Assembly: GCA_032871835.1 (NCBI GenBank)
Contig: CM065301.1
Span: forward strand, 32,124,405-32,188,404
DNA length: 64,000 bases
Direction: 5' to 3'
DNA from: Dipteronia dyeriana
Taxonomy: Eukaryota; Streptophyta; Magnoliopsida; Sapindales; Sapindaceae
In this document: piece after piece, positions 11,925 to 23,570 of the stretch
Layout of the letters: each line of letters starts with the position of its first letter
Numbering within the stretch: the stretch's first letter is position 1
Translations under genes and position numbers: made by a program
The notes under the pieces: model-generated
Databases searched by the model: none
What the model saw: only the letters and a program-made list of their open reading frames with translations
What the model was told of the DNA's origin: nothing

Positions 11925-12453
11925 GTTATATGAGGAGGGAAAATTTTCTTTAAGAATTGTTGTTGCATATCATTCCAAGTTTGAATTGATCATGACCTAA
12001 GGTTTTGTAACTAAGTTTTAGCTTTATCTTTTAAGGAAAAAAGGAACAACTTAAGCCTGATTATATCCATGCTAACATTTTGGTCAGTGCAAGTGTTACA
12101 GACTTCCTCAAACTCCCTAATATGTAAATTTGGGTAAAAGTTGAGTGATTCCCGGTTTAAAATTAAAGTGTGTTACATTTGGTGGGAAAGCTATGCATGA
12201 AGGTGCTCTAGTGCGTGTGGGGTTCATGTAGTCTACTAAGCGTTCTAGGTGGGTTTGGGTTAATACGTTGGTCATGGTCAACATAAGGCGGATGGTTGAT
12301 GTGTTGAGATATGTTGTCAAGGTTGTCTAAAAGGTTCTCTGTTTGGTTTCCTGTTGGATGTCTAAGTGGGTTTTTAGCCATGTTGTTGGTAAATGTGGGT
12401 GATTGTGATCTCCTAATTAATCTACCACTAGATGTTCGAGACCAACGTCTCAT
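11925..12453 (-). pseudogene. gag: Athila-A gag, N-terminal part
   Basis: Gag forms the particle shell. From an ATG at 12453 the frame reads MRRWSRTSSGRLIRR. In a neighbouring frame it gives NPTRTRAPSCIAFPPN and FNFKPGITQLLPKF, followed by IREFEEVCNTCTDQN, MDIIRLKLFLFSLKDKAK and WNDMQQQFLKKIFPP. This is the standard capsid start of Athila. It runs directly into the GTTAT duplication at 11929, where the solo LTR splits it. A frameshift and two or more stops are present. Confidence 0.85.
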
Positions 12454-12896
12454 GCAAAGTTAATGAGGGTTCATAGAGGTGAAATACACAAAAATGAAGA
12501 AGGAAAAAAAAAAGAAAAGGAGATAAAAATAACAAGATGTAAAATTCTAGGGGTGTAAAAATGTTGGAGTAAAAGTGCAAATAATTACAAATATAGGGAC
12601 TAAAATGAAATTACGATAATTACAGGGACTGATATGAAAAAATGAAAAATAAAATGACCTATATGCAAATACAAACTAGATCTAAGGTATAATGCAAATA
12701 AAAAGTTGAAGAACTAAAATACAAAAATGTGATTAATGATTACAATTGCTTTTTTTTTTAAGTGGATGAAGTTTATGATTAAGATGAGTGACACAAAATT
12801 GAATACAAAATAAGAACAAAGAATAAAAAAAAAATTAGCAAAACTAAAATAAAATTAAAAAGAAATTACTTCTACAGAGAAATGACAGACTTACCT
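12454..12896 (-). other. Athila-A 5' leader
   Basis: A-rich untranslated leader between the primer-binding site and gag. It contains two similar AGGGACT(A/G)AAATGAAA-type words (about 12596 and 12625) and purine-rich runs near 12500. No gene is visible. Confidence 0.6.
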
Positions 12897-12913
12897 CCCC
12901 GACAGTGGCGCCA
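12897..12913 (-). promoter_or_regulatory. Primer-binding site of Athila-A (TGGCGCC type)
   Basis: On the minus strand this reads TGGCGCCACTGTCGGGG, six bases downstream of the 5' LTR terminus. It resembles the TGGCGCCGTTGCCGGGG site that many Ty3 elements pair with a tRNA 3' end. It sets the transcription direction of Athila-A as minus. Confidence 0.88.
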
Positions 12914-12919
12914 AAAACT

Positions 12920-14248
12920 TGACAAGACCTAAAGAAGTGTTCCTACTTCTAAGTATAAGAGTGTCAAAGTAATAAATTAACTGGTAAGACCGGGTCAAAC
13001 CACAAGGAGGTTGTTCACTTGTCCTTGTAGAATTAATTATCTAGATTAATTACTAAGCTTGTTATAAAATGTAAATCAAATAAAATTAAAACTGGGGCTA
13101 AGGGATCCACTGTTGATAATTCAAATATGATCCAATAATTAATATTTAGTCCAGATTAATGGGAGGGTATTCTACTCCACTGACCACTCTCTAATAGATG
13201 TGGGTAAAAGTACTCACTGTGCTAGACAACATCTGTCTGTCTACAGTGAGCCAAAACCCCACAAAGATTAGAGAGGATAAACCCCTCTCTGATAAATATG
13301 GGTAAAAGTACTCACTATACTAGACAATATCTGTCTGACTGCAGTGGGTCAAAAACTCTACAAAGATCAGAAGGGAGAAAGCAAAAAAAAAAAAAAAAAC
13401 TTACCATAATTGGATCATATTTTCCATACCAACAGTATCACCTTAGACATCAGCAATATAAAATTAGCCAGACATAATTTAACTAGAAAAAAACTATATT
13501 ATTTAAACTGAGAATTTAAGAATAAAAGAGAGAGAATTTAACAAAACTAATATAAGATTTGGATTTAGAAAATGTAAATTAGAGGGGGGAGGTCCCCTAT
13601 TTATACAAAATACGGATGAAAATTGACCATCAGATGAATTTAGAATGGAGCGTCTAGATTGCGCCATGTCATTAGTGAACAGTGACAGTGAAAAATGAAC
13701 AGTGAACATTAAACGCATACGTGAAAGTGAATAGTGAACAATGCACCGGCTTTTAAAATATTATTCTCTACAGCAAGTGTACGGTGCACTCACAATTTAG
13801 GTTAATAGAAATGTGCCACATCATCGGTCAATAATCTTCTAGAAAGTCAACTATGAACAGTGCACCGACTTCTAAAATGTGAATCTCTGCAGCTGTATGT
13901 ACGGTGCACTCGCAGTTTGGGCCAATAGGAATGTACCAAGTCATCAGAAACAGTGAAAGTCAACTGTGAACAGTGAATAGTCAAAATTATACAAATGCCT
14001 TTCGTGGCCTTCTTAAGGTTTTTGTCGTTGTAAACTTGAAAACGATGTTTGTTTTTCTAGCTGACTTCTCCATAATTCTGAATTGATCGAATTAACTCTA
14101 ATATATAAGGAAAAATACACTGATTACAACACAACATATTTATTTAAGCAAGCAAATGAAATTATGTCTAAATTGGGGAATTAATCATATTGGAAGCGTA
14201 AAATGATGATATTTTCCCTTAGTAAACATACATTTTTAGTGTTAATCA
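12920..14248 (-). repeat. 5' LTR of Athila-A
   Basis: The 1329-bp LTR has plus-strand ends TGACAAGACC (12920) and TTAATCA (14248). It matches 654-1705. It contains GTGAACAGT/GTGAATAGT words (13673-13740, 13960-13981) and an A-run at 13386-13401. The next five bases, GAGTG, would be one half of the target duplication; the other half lies outside the window. Confidence 0.92.
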
Positions 14249-15426
14249 GAGTGGCTTACATAGTAGTTAGGTCTTTGTACCCCATCCTTACATTCTTTAA
14301 CCTAGGCTTCACTCTCTACAGTCCTAGATACTGTCTGATAGATCTACAACTCCTTCCCAGGTACCGGTTTGATTAGCAGGGCGGGCCAGCTAGGTACTTG
14401 TTCATGGCCTGAAAAGCCTGCTCACTGTTTTTATCCCATATCATGTTTTTCCCCTACTTATTGCCTTGAAAAAGGGGAGGCACTTGTCAGTATATCGTGA
14501 TATGAAACAAATGAGAGGTGTTACATGTTTATGGGAGCTGGGGGATTCAAGGTCCATGATAGCACTGATCTTCTCATGGTTCGCTTTAATTCCCCTCTCA
14601 TGGACCATGAATCCTAAGAACTTCCCTACAGTTACCCCGAATGCGCAGTTGGCAGGGTTTAACCTCATATGATTATCTCTGAAGATTTAGAGGTGGTCTC
14701 GATACGGGTCAGCCATATGTGCCTCAGTGATCATGTCATCTATCTAAACTTCCACTATCTTCCCTATCTCGTTCTTGAACAAACATTTGACCAGTTGCTG
14801 GTAGGTGGCTTCTGCATTCTTGAGTCCAAAGAGCATGACTTTGTAGCAGTAAAGGCTCTGTCTAGTGATGAAGTTGGTCTTGTCTTAGTTTGTGGGGTGC
14901 ATTAAGATCTAATTATACCCTGAGAATGCACCTATAAAGCTTAAAAGTTTGTTCCCTGCTATGGAGTCTACCAACTGATCGATCTTTGGCAAAGAAAAGC
15001 TATCTTTTTGACAAACATGGTTGAGGTCAGTATAGTAGACGCACATGCGCCACTTTATATTCTCTTTGGTAACCATGACCACATAAGCGATCCACTCTAG
15101 GTAAAGGATTCTCGGATGAATCTGACTTTCAACAGTATGTCAACCTCTTCTTATACTACAACATTTCTGTTGGGATTTAAATGCTGACTCTTCTGTTTTA
15201 CACGCTTGAAGGAGGGGTCAATTGCTAGCGGGTAAGCTGCTACGGAAATTGGGATCCCTGGCATCTCGTCATAACTCCAAGCAAAGATGTTATTTTACTC
15301 GCGGAGTAGCTGGACCAATCCTTCCTTCACTCCTGCTCTCAGCGTGGCTCCGATTTTGACTACCTTGGAAGGATAAGCCTCCCTAATTGACATTTCTTCT
15401 AACACATCAACTGGGTGGCCATTGGC
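14249..15426 (-). pseudogene. rt: Tat-type reverse transcriptase, broken
   Basis: Reading down from 15426, the segment has IFAWSYDEMPGIP, HLNPNRNVVVQEEVDILL and RFIRES. After heavily decayed sequence comes MRLNPANCAFGVTVGKFLGF with VHERGIKANHEKISAIMD and FISRYTDKCLPFFKAI (14441-14668). The KFLGF..RGIxAN..KI phrase is diagnostic for the Tat lineage. The region that should hold the catalytic YVDD (about 14750-14850) is too decayed to read as one frame. The fragment ends at the Athila-A insertion. Confidence 0.82.
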
Positions 15427-15881
15427 CTACTCTCTATCTTCTTCTATCACTTCTTCAGGCATAATCTCTGACTCGGGCTCTTCTACTGCTACTTCAACCT
15501 CCCCTGTGATGTTTGAGGTATCAAGATCCTCCTTTGTCGGTATATGTTCCCATATAACTGATATATGTGAGAATTGTTTAGCAAAGGCTATCAGGTTAGT
15601 TAAAACAGCATAACACTTACGGGCTAACTGCTGGTCACCGCGCACCTTGCCTACCTCATTTCCCATCAGAAGCTTTAGGAAGTTATGGTACATGGACAAA
15701 ACCCCTTTGAGAGCTGATAGGAAAGGTCTCCCGAGGATAGCATTGTAGGCTGATGGGGTGCCCACTATAACAAAATCCAACATCAGGTTCTATTGGAGAG
15801 GTACAAACTCGATGATCACAAGTAGAATCTTAGACCCAACTGGTATGATTGAGTCCCCTGTGAATCCATACAATGGGGTGG
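15427..15881 (-). pseudogene. pr: Tat-type protease, C-terminal part
   Basis: The frame reads TPLYGFTGDSIIPVGSK, then MLDFVIVGTPSAYNAILGRP, LKGVLSMYHNFLKLLMGNE and GKVRGDQQLARKCY. This block is characteristic of Tat elements downstream of the DTGS loop. An acidic tail with many Glu follows (15427-15520). The catalytic half is at 26021-26210, across the Copia-C insertion. Confidence 0.85.
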
Positions 15882-18309
15882 TGTAGGGAAAAATGGGTTA
15901 AAAATGCAACGGAAGCATGATAAAAACGAATTTAGGGTTTGCGTATGAATAAAAAAATTTCCCTTTTATGCAACGAGAACCTTAACCCTAGATTAATTGA
16001 TGTATATAAAAGTATCGTACCTTATTCACATGACGATTGAACAAGCGTCGAATTGATTCCGCAAGATCTTCCAATCCAATCACGAACGTGAATCACCTTG
16101 GAGTGTAGGCTCCCTTTCATTAAATTGTATTCCTGAGGATGGAAACAATACAAAAAACTTTTCTTTGTTAGTTACAAATATCCTCCAAGAGAAAAATCCA
16201 AGAACGTCCGGTCACTTGTGAATTATCAATCAATTTGATTGAAACTCGTGTGAACCTTGATTCAATGTTGTACACAAAACCCTTTTGATGTAAGGGATAT
16301 TAGTATACTATCGAAAACAAAAATGTTCCCCTTTTTTCTCTACTTGGCCGAATTCACACACTATTGTTTATAGATGATCGAATTTTTGTCTAGAGTAAAA
16401 TCAGATTTTTCTCCCTCAAAATTCCTATGATGGCCGAAACTTTCTCTTAGAAAAATAAGCTTGGCCGAAATTCACCTCCAAATCACCTTAGACATGACCG
16501 AAATTCTCTTCCATATATATAGGATCATAAATCCTTTCCTAAGAAGGATTCACTTGTTTAGCAAGAATCCTTTCCTTAGGTGGATTTATTTGGTAGTTAG
16601 AATCCTTATCTAAAAGAAATCTATCCTATCCCATATTGCATATGTGATAACCAAATTTCATGTCTTTGTTATAGATTAGGAGATTTCAATCTTTCCTAAG
16701 AAGGATTACTTGATGGACAAGAATCCTATCCTTAGGTAGATTAACTTGGTGGTTATGAATTCTACCACTAAGTAGTCTTACTTGGTGATCAAGACTCCTT
16801 TTCCAAAAAGAATTATTTTCTACACCAAGACTCCTAATCCAATTTAATAGTGTATTTGTAACCATATTAAAGACTTCCTAATTTGATTAGATAAATAACT
16901 CCTTTTATTTATCTACTTATCAAATATAGTCTTTAACATTAACTATACTACCAAAAATAGTATAGTTTTAGGAGACCAACTCCTAATAGGAAAAGATTTT
17001 GACTTTTAATTAAATAATTAATTAATCAACAAATTAATAAATTTCCGTTTAATTAAATAATAATAAAATAAAAATAATATATATAAGCTATTTACCATAG
17101 CCTTTGCCGCCCATACCTAGTATAAAGGCCATATATTATTTTTCTTAGTTTATTAAATCCATTGGACCTTAATAAAAAGTCCATAAATAAGTTCACATGG
17201 CTTATTACAATAATTGATGGACCACTATTGGTCCGGTAGAATATATTAAGTGATCCATGCAAGTTCGTGTGGATTGAGGATCTTGTCGGGCTATCTAAAT
17301 TTAAGCTCCAATAGACACAACCCAATTACAATCAACAAATGATTTACTTAGGTCCAATCTATTTAATTTTAGTTCATTCCACTAAAAAACTAAAATTGAA
17401 CTCTTAAATAAAGATAAAATAAGTTGATGTTACTCATTCATACCCTAGACAACCTTATTGGAGAAAGTGTATCCTCGTGAAGAATACCAGTAATCGGCAA
17501 GAGCTCATAGACCGCCTATACCTCTCTAAGTTACCATATTTACTCATATGACCACATTTTAAACTTGGATATTTTGACTTGTCCAGAAGCCATGTTTCAA
17601 TAGACACTATTGAAAACTTAACTTTAAGATTTAATATCCAATACCTCAAAACATCCATATGATGGTATTCTACTATCATTCAATAAATGGAGCCACGATG
17701 TCCATATCTATAAATGAAGTCCTCTATCGATTAACAAATGAATACCACTAAACTATCGAGGATAGACTATGCAATATAATCATACTCATTGATAGCTCAA
17801 ATGATAACACTTGCAACCATAAGTCCATCATTTATCTCAGGATTGAGATAGACTCTCCGATTGTCTTCAAATGAAAACTTTTATCCATTGATGGTTCTAG
17901 ATAAAGTATTTCATTTTGATCCTATTCAATGAACCCAGTGCACTAGATTCTTTTGCCCAAAGAAACCACACTTTGATGATTTTAGACTCATCGTAACACA
18001 TTTGATCCCACTCAAATGCTAGCAAAAGAATCTATAACTTTGACAAGATAAAGGCGCCTAACCTTCTATCTTAAGTTGTGAATATTATTCAAGACTAACT
18101 AAAGAATTGTGTCTACCTCATACATATCTAGATGTATGAACAATTCTTATTTTCTCATAGTCTTTTGACCTTATGATTATTTACTTTTGACAATTATAAT
18201 AGTTTAACTATAAATATTATAAGATTTGTTAAACTAGAAATCACTTTATTCATCCGAAACGATTGTTAATTACAATATTTCACTCTTGCTATTGAGCATA
18301 TTCCTAACA
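15882..18309 (-). repeat. 3' LTR of Copia-C
   Basis: The 2428-bp LTR has plus-strand ends TGTAGGGAAAAATGG (15882) and TCCTAACA (18309). It is collinear with 23571-26020 apart from several indels. Compared with the 5' LTR it lacks about 17 bp near 16757 and about 25 bp near 17182, and has about 35 bp extra near 17287. On the minus strand it contains an open frame (17455-17679) shared with the other two LTR copies. Confidence 0.95.
17455..17679 (-). other. Open frame conserved in three Copia-C LTR copies
   Basis: A 74-codon frame here recurs at 10117-10341 (plus, solo LTR) and, with a shifted start, at 25166-25369 (minus, 5' LTR). Shared words include EYHHMDVLRYWILNL, FSIVSIET and LLVFFTRIHFLQ. 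In the solo LTR and the 5' LTR a second, divergent frame begins at almost the same point (9949-10137 minus; 25370-25585 plus), with MSISINEVLYRLTNE. I recognise no domain. Ordinary LTR similarity could explain the sharing; coding is unproven. Confidence 0.35.
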
Positions 18310-18322
18310 ATCTCCCACTTGC
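18310..18322 (-). promoter_or_regulatory. Polypurine tract of Copia-C
   Basis: On the minus strand the bases before the 3' LTR read AAGTGGGAGAT, immediately followed by the LTR start TGTTAGG. This is the usual Copia tract that primes plus-strand synthesis. Confidence 0.85.
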
Positions 18323-18383
18323 TCTATAGCAAATGTGTCATATCTCTCATCCCGATGTTCTCTAGATGCCCATCAAAACTCTT

Positions 18384-20176
18384 TTAAGAAAGAGCCTTTG
18401 TAAAGGGATCTGCTAGATTTTCTGCTGACGCGATCTTTGTAATCATCACGTCACCCCTATGCACAATTTCCCTTAGAAGGTGATACTTTCTTTCAATGTG
18501 TTTCCCTCTCTTATGACTTCTTGGTTCTCTCGAATTAGCCACTGCTCCACTTATGTCATAATAGATAGTGATCTGCTTATTCGCATCAGGAACCACTTCC
18601 AAGTCAATCAAGAATTGGAGGAGCCAGACAACCTCTTTAGCAACCTCACATGCGGCAACATACTCAGCTTCCATGGTGGAATCAGTAATACAAGATTGCT
18701 TGATACTCCTCCATATGACTGCCCCTTCTTCAATGGTAAACACAGATCTTGATGTTGATCTCCTAGAGTCAGAATCTGACTGAAAATCAGAATCTGTATA
18801 CCCAACGGGAATTAAATCCCCTCCAGAGTATACAAGCATATAATCTCTCGTTCTCCTAAGATACTTGAAAATATGCTTGACTGCCGTCCAGTGATCAGGA
18901 CCAGACTTCGATTGAAACCTGCTAATTATGCCAATAGCAAAATGAATATCCGGTCTAGTGCAGAGCATTTCATACATGAGACTTCCAACTGCCGATGTAT
19001 ATGGAACCCTACTCATGAATTGCTATTCATGCTCATTCTTAGGAACTTGTTCCTTGGAAAGTTTGATTCCATGCCTGAAAGGTAACATACCTTTCTTGGA
19101 ATCTTGCATGGAAAACCTAGATAAGATTTTGTCAATGTATGAAGCTTGGGATAATGCAATCGTTCTATTCTTTCTATCCCTTATGACTTGGATACCAAGA
19201 ATATAACTTGCTTCTCCTAAGTCCTTCATATCAAATTGTTTTGGTAACCATTCTTTTATTGATGTCAATACACCTACATCGTTTCCGATGAGTAGTATAT
19301 CATCAACGTAAAAAACTAGGAAAACCAACTTGTCGCCTTTAATCCTTTTGTATACACAAGGTTCATCAAGGTTTTGAATAAATCCAAAACCTGTAACGGC
19401 TTGATCAAACCTTATGTTCCAGGATCTGGATGCTTGCTTCAATCCATATATGGATCTTTGCAACTTGTATACCCTTTCCTCTTGGCCCTTTAAATGAATC
19501 CTTCTGGTTGCATCATATAGATGCTTTCGTCAAGATTTCCATTAAGGAAAACTGTCTGACGTCCATTTGCCAAATCTCCAGGTCTAGAGATGCCGCAAAG
19601 GATAAGAGTATCCTAATTGATTTAAGCATGGCCACAGGTGAGAAGGTTTTTTCGTAATCGATACTTCCTTCTATGTATAACTTTTAGCTACCAATCTAGC
19701 TTTAGAGGTTTCCAGCTTTCCATCCATTCCTCTTTTCCTCTTATATACCCACTTGCCCTGATGAGTTCTTTAGGCAAGTCTACAAGAGACCAGACTTTAT
19801 TTTTGAACATAGATTCAATTTTGGATTGCATTGCCTTTTGCCAATAGCGACAATCAACATCTTCCATTGATTCCTTGTAAGTATAGGGATCATCATCGTC
19901 CGAGAGATTCTCTATAGATTCTTCTTGACCGATGTATCTTTCAGGTTGTCTAACAACCCTTACACTACGACGAGGTATGGTAGATTGTTGATCTTGTGTT
20001 GATACGGAACTTAAAATTGGGCTTGGTTGCGAAACCTCTTATGGAATTGTATCTCCTAAAAGCTCATTTAGGACAATTCTACTTTTACGCACAAAATTAT
20101 TCATATAATCCTCTTCTAGAAATTTGGCATTTGTCGAAACAAATACTTTAAGATCTGAAGGACTATAAAAATAATA
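18384..20176 (-). pseudogene. rt-rnh: Copia-C reverse transcriptase and RNase H
   Basis: The palm frame (19023-19463) shows SIYGLKQASRSWNIRFDQA, the catalytic YVDD (19299-19310) in LVFYVDDILLIGND, and DLGEASYILGIQV. After a stop, RNase H (18384-19016, 210 codons open) has SAVGSLMYEMLCTRPD, VGYTDSDFQSDSDSRRS (Asp), DSTMEAEYVAACEVAKE (Glu) and a KHIERKYHLLRE segment, ending at ADPFTKA. The N-terminal RT part (19464-20176) is more broken but retains VRVVRQPERY, a WQKAMQSKIESM entry and scattered stops. In Copia, RT follows integrase, as here. Confidence 0.9.
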
Positions 20177-21402
20177 TCACTTTGTTCCTTTTGGATACAC
20201 TACAAATATGCATGTTTCTGAACGGGACTCCATCTTATCTGTCTTTCCTTTTAACATGTGCGCAGGGCATCCAAATATCCTTAAGTGTTGTAAACTAGGC
20301 TTTCGCCCGGTCCACAACTCATGCTGTGTTTTAGGAACCGACTTAAATGGTACATCGTTTAGAATATACATGGCAGTTTGTAAAGCATATCCCCAAAAAG
20401 AACTAGGGAGCATTGAATAACTCAACATAGACCTAACCATATCCAAAAGAGTTATATTTCTCCTTTCTGCCACCCCATTTTGTTGAGGTGTGCCTGGTGC
20501 AGAAAACTGAGAAATTATTCCATTATCAATAAGATATTGCTGAAACTCACCAGATAGATATTCTCCACCATGATCGAACCTTAAGATTTTTATGCGTTTC
20601 TTAAGTTGATTTTCTACTTCAGCTTTAAATGCTTTGAACATATCAAAAGCATCCGACTTATGTCTCATGAGATACACATAACTAAATCTTGAGTGATCAT
20701 CCGTGAAAGTGATGAAGTACTCATATCCACCTCTAGTTTGAATGCTCATAGGTCCACACACATCAGTGTGTATCAATCCTAAACATTCGATGGCTCTTGC
20801 GCCTTTGGTCGTAAACGACCGTTTGGTTATTTTACCTTCCAAACAAGATTCACAAGTTGGTAGATCATCAACCTTTAAGTCACTTAGAGGTCCATCACAT
20901 ACCAATCTTTTAATCCTATTAAGGTTGATATGACCTAAGCGTAAATGCCATAGGTAGGTTTCATCTTTTGATAATTTTACTATTTTATGATTAGGTTCCG
21001 TTGATTCCGTGTCTAACAAGTGAGAGATATTTCCATGCAAATAGAATAATCCGTTTTTCAATGTACCTTTGCAAATAATTTTGTCAATCTTACTAATAAT
21101 AAAAGTTTTATTAAAAGTAACCGAATAACCAAATTTATTTAAACAAGAAACTGAAATTAAATTCCTCTTTAATTGAGGTACATAGTAAACTCCTATTAAA
21201 TCTAAATGCCTATAAGAATCTAAACTAATTCTAATATCTCCCACTGAACTAGCAGACACCAACGCTCCATAGCCTAAACGCAAGTTGAATTTTTTCTCAT
21301 TAAGACTTCTCCTTTCCTTGAACCCCTGTAAGGAAAAAACAAACATGATTAGTGGCTCCGGAGTCTTTGATCCAAGAATCCATAGAATTCGTTCTCATTA
21401 CC
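20177..21402 (-). CDS. int: Copia-C protease end and integrase, 389 codons open
   Basis: This is the longest open frame in the window (20177-21346). It starts in the protease C-terminal half ([17 protein letters not shown]). The integrase zinc domain follows, with [13 protein letters not shown] and CESCLEGK. The catalytic core has HTDVCGPM (first Asp), [11 protein letters not shown] (second Asp) and GVAERRN (Glu). The ATG at 21346 is internal; the true polyprotein start is at gag. The catalytic protease motif should lie just upstream (21347-21402) but is degraded. The frame runs to [15 protein letters not shown] and stops at 20177. Catalytic residues remain, yet the parent polyprotein is broken, so function is doubtful. 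Confidence 0.9.
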
Positions 21403-22212
21403 TTATTCCTTTCCTTGAGACTTTGGGCAATTTCTTTTCCAATGTCTCTTTTCACCACAAAGGAAACATTTTCCTTTGATCTTGGTTACTTTCTTTGTCT
21501 CCTTCTTTGTAGGTCCTAGTTGCTTTTTCTTCTGTTGTTTCTTGACCTTCTTACGGGTCTTAACAGTAGCAACTTTACCTACGGTATGAATCTGTTGACC
21601 CTTGCCTTTCACAAGGATCTTTTCCGTGCTTTGAACATCTCACATCAGGCCTTGCAAGGTATATTCCTTTTTATTCAAGGTGTAGTCCAACTTGAATTGA
21701 TCAAAGGAATCCGACAGTGAGTTGACAATCATGTCAATTTTGGTCTCACTATCTATCTCAACACCATTCAGTTCAACAATGTTAAGATGTGCTATGACTT
21801 TCATCATGTGATCTTTCACAGCCTATCCGGGTTTTATCCTAAGATTCATAAAAGCAGTCACTGCCTCTCTCTTAGTCGTCCTAGACCTCATAGCAAACAT
21901 CTCCTCTAGAGACATCATTATATCGGCAGTAGTCTCCATTCCTTCATGTTGCTGTTGTAACACGTCGGAGATGGTGGCCATAATGTAACATTTAGCCATC
22001 TCATCAGAAGACTCCCACTGCTGATACTCATCTCTTTGCTCTTGAGTAGATTCATTAGTAGGAGTAGGTGGTTTAGGAGTGCACAAAACGAACTTATGCT
22101 TTTCAGAGTGCAATAGAAGCCCAATTTTCCTTTTCCATGTGACATAATTATCACCAGTTAAAGTATTGTCTTTAAGGATGTTGATTAGGGATGGGGTCAT
22201 GTTTCTGAACAA
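21403..22212 (-). pseudogene. gag: Copia-C gag with zinc knuckle
   Basis: Starting at ATG 22212, the frame has SLINILKDNTLTGDNYVTWK, the usual Copia capsid opening, then DEMAKCYIMATISDVLQQQ and MFAMRSRTTKREAVTAFM. It runs through a stop near 21823 to IVNSLSDSFDQFKLDY, then a very basic region (21500-21590). A nucleocapsid knuckle CFLCGEKRHWKRNC follows near 21440-21480 (CX2CX4HX4C). Two stops look like C-to-T changes. The frame ends near 21403, before protease. Confidence 0.9.
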
Positions 22213-23555
22213 TAAAAAAAATTATATATGAGTTAATAATCATGATTAAGCACTTTTGAATATTTATCGGGAATTAAATAAAATAATTTAATCGTAAAAA
22301 TTCAACGGTGATCCAACACCCATAAATGTCACGCCTCCTTTGGGAGTTCGCAATATTTACTAGTTGGATTAGGTCCCATCTAATTGTTAACATAACAACC
22401 AACGTTTTCAATTTTAGCCTTGTGATTTTATTAACAAGAACTCTTGGGAGGATATTAATAAATTCACATTGAGTGTGTTACCAAGTTATCGACCTTCAAT
22501 AGAATCCCTCACGAATATCCCTCCTTTGGGAGTAGATATCGTTTGGGCTAATTGTCTAGTTTATCCTTGTAAGGAAGTATCTTGCTAAATTCAATTCATG
22601 AATACCTCTTGGGAGGTTATTCACAAAACATAAAGCTTAACTAAACTTGGAGGCCATAGGTGTTCCAAAACACCTTCTCCCACTCAATTGTTTAAGGCGT
22701 GTGATCGAATTCCAAAGAATGATTTACCAAGTTATCTAGATGCCAATTTAGATACTTAAACCATTCAATGCATATTCATACCAAAAGAGATATATGAGTT
22801 GCACTCCTATTCTATATGACATGTTATCAAACATCGACAAACATTGCAATATTTATAAAACTATAAATAGCTACAATTTTGGTCCATCCAAGAAAAACAA
22901 GTAAATTACATATATCTTGGAATACAAGAACTTCTTTCTTGGCGAACAAGTCTTCACGCGACCTTCATCTTTCGGACTCACACGGCTGCCTCCCATGGGC
23001 GTGCGCACCCCTCGCTCTTACCCATGGGCGTGCGCATGCCAGAAACCCATAAAAGAGTTGCCATGTGCAGCCCATGGCTACCAAAGGGGCTGCCGTGCGC
23101 AACCCATGCCACAACAAACGTTGTTGCGAGCTATTCGCACACACATTTGTTGTTACGGCTCGCACGGTCCCAAACTTGTTCCGGTTACTCCTAATTCTTC
23201 AAAATTTTGAGTCTTCGAAACTTGAATGTATTACAGAAGAATTTACATAACAAAATACTGCAGTTTTTTTTTATTACAACAACAAAATTAAAAAAACTTA
23301 GCAACTACCAAGAAGGAAATTATGGCGATGATAGACCACCCTTCTTATTACAATCCCAAAACAAAATTACATTGAAATTCTAGGACCAAAATTGAGCAAT
23401 AACAAACCACATATAAAACATATATATATATCCCTAAATTCCAATGTAAATATATATGTGAATACCTAAAGTGTCATATCTTTCTAAAACATGCATATAT
23501 ACAATAAAAAGAAAAAGATTCACGTACATACATCAATTAATCAAGGGTACAACTA
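22213..23555 (-). other. Copia-C 5' untranslated leader with repeated motifs
   Basis: This 1.34-kb leader separates gag from the primer site. On the minus strand it has four spaced words of the form CTCCCAA(A/G)(A/G)GG, at about 22333-22345, 22443-22455, 22521-22533 and 22607-22619. A GC-rich island at 22960-23175 contains CCCATGGGCGTGCGCA twice (near 22993 and 23020), unlike the AT-rich surroundings. No convincing gene is present; short open frames over the island probably reflect its high GC content. Confidence 0.7.
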
Positions 23556-23570
23556 GGCTCTGATACCAAT
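23556..23570 (-). promoter_or_regulatory. Primer-binding site of Copia-C (tRNA-Met type)
   Basis: On the minus strand this reads ATTGGTATCAGAGCC directly after the 5' LTR end TACA. It matches the initiator methionine tRNA site common in Copia elements. Confidence 0.95.

Larger units (their letters stand above)
653..14248 (-). mobile_element. Athila-like Ty3 retrotransposon (Athila-A), degenerate, with nested insertions
   Basis: This is a minus-strand element. The order from high to low coordinates is 5' LTR (12920-14248), TGGCGCC-type primer site, gag, protease, RT, RNase H, integrase, a post-pol region with a captured LOG copy, polypurine tract and 3' LTR (653-1705). The RT motif FMDD in an MPFGLCNAPATFQRCM context and the gag phrase PTRTRAPSC are typical of the Athila lineage. 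Gag is interrupted by a 2.43-kb solo LTR, and the 3' LTR by the Sirevirus LTR at 1-652. All frames carry stops or frameshifts, so it cannot move on its own. Its 5' LTR end at 14248 abuts a Tat RT fragment, the older host of this insertion. Confidence 0.88.

Noticed and set aside
20177..21346. Integrase frame as evidence for an active Copia element
   Set aside because: Gag and RT of the same element carry stops and its LTRs differ by several indels, so the open 389 codons do not make it autonomous.
22917..23250. Overlapping frames on both strands over the GC island in the Copia-C leader
   Set aside because: High GC removes stops in all frames; no family features and no start context.
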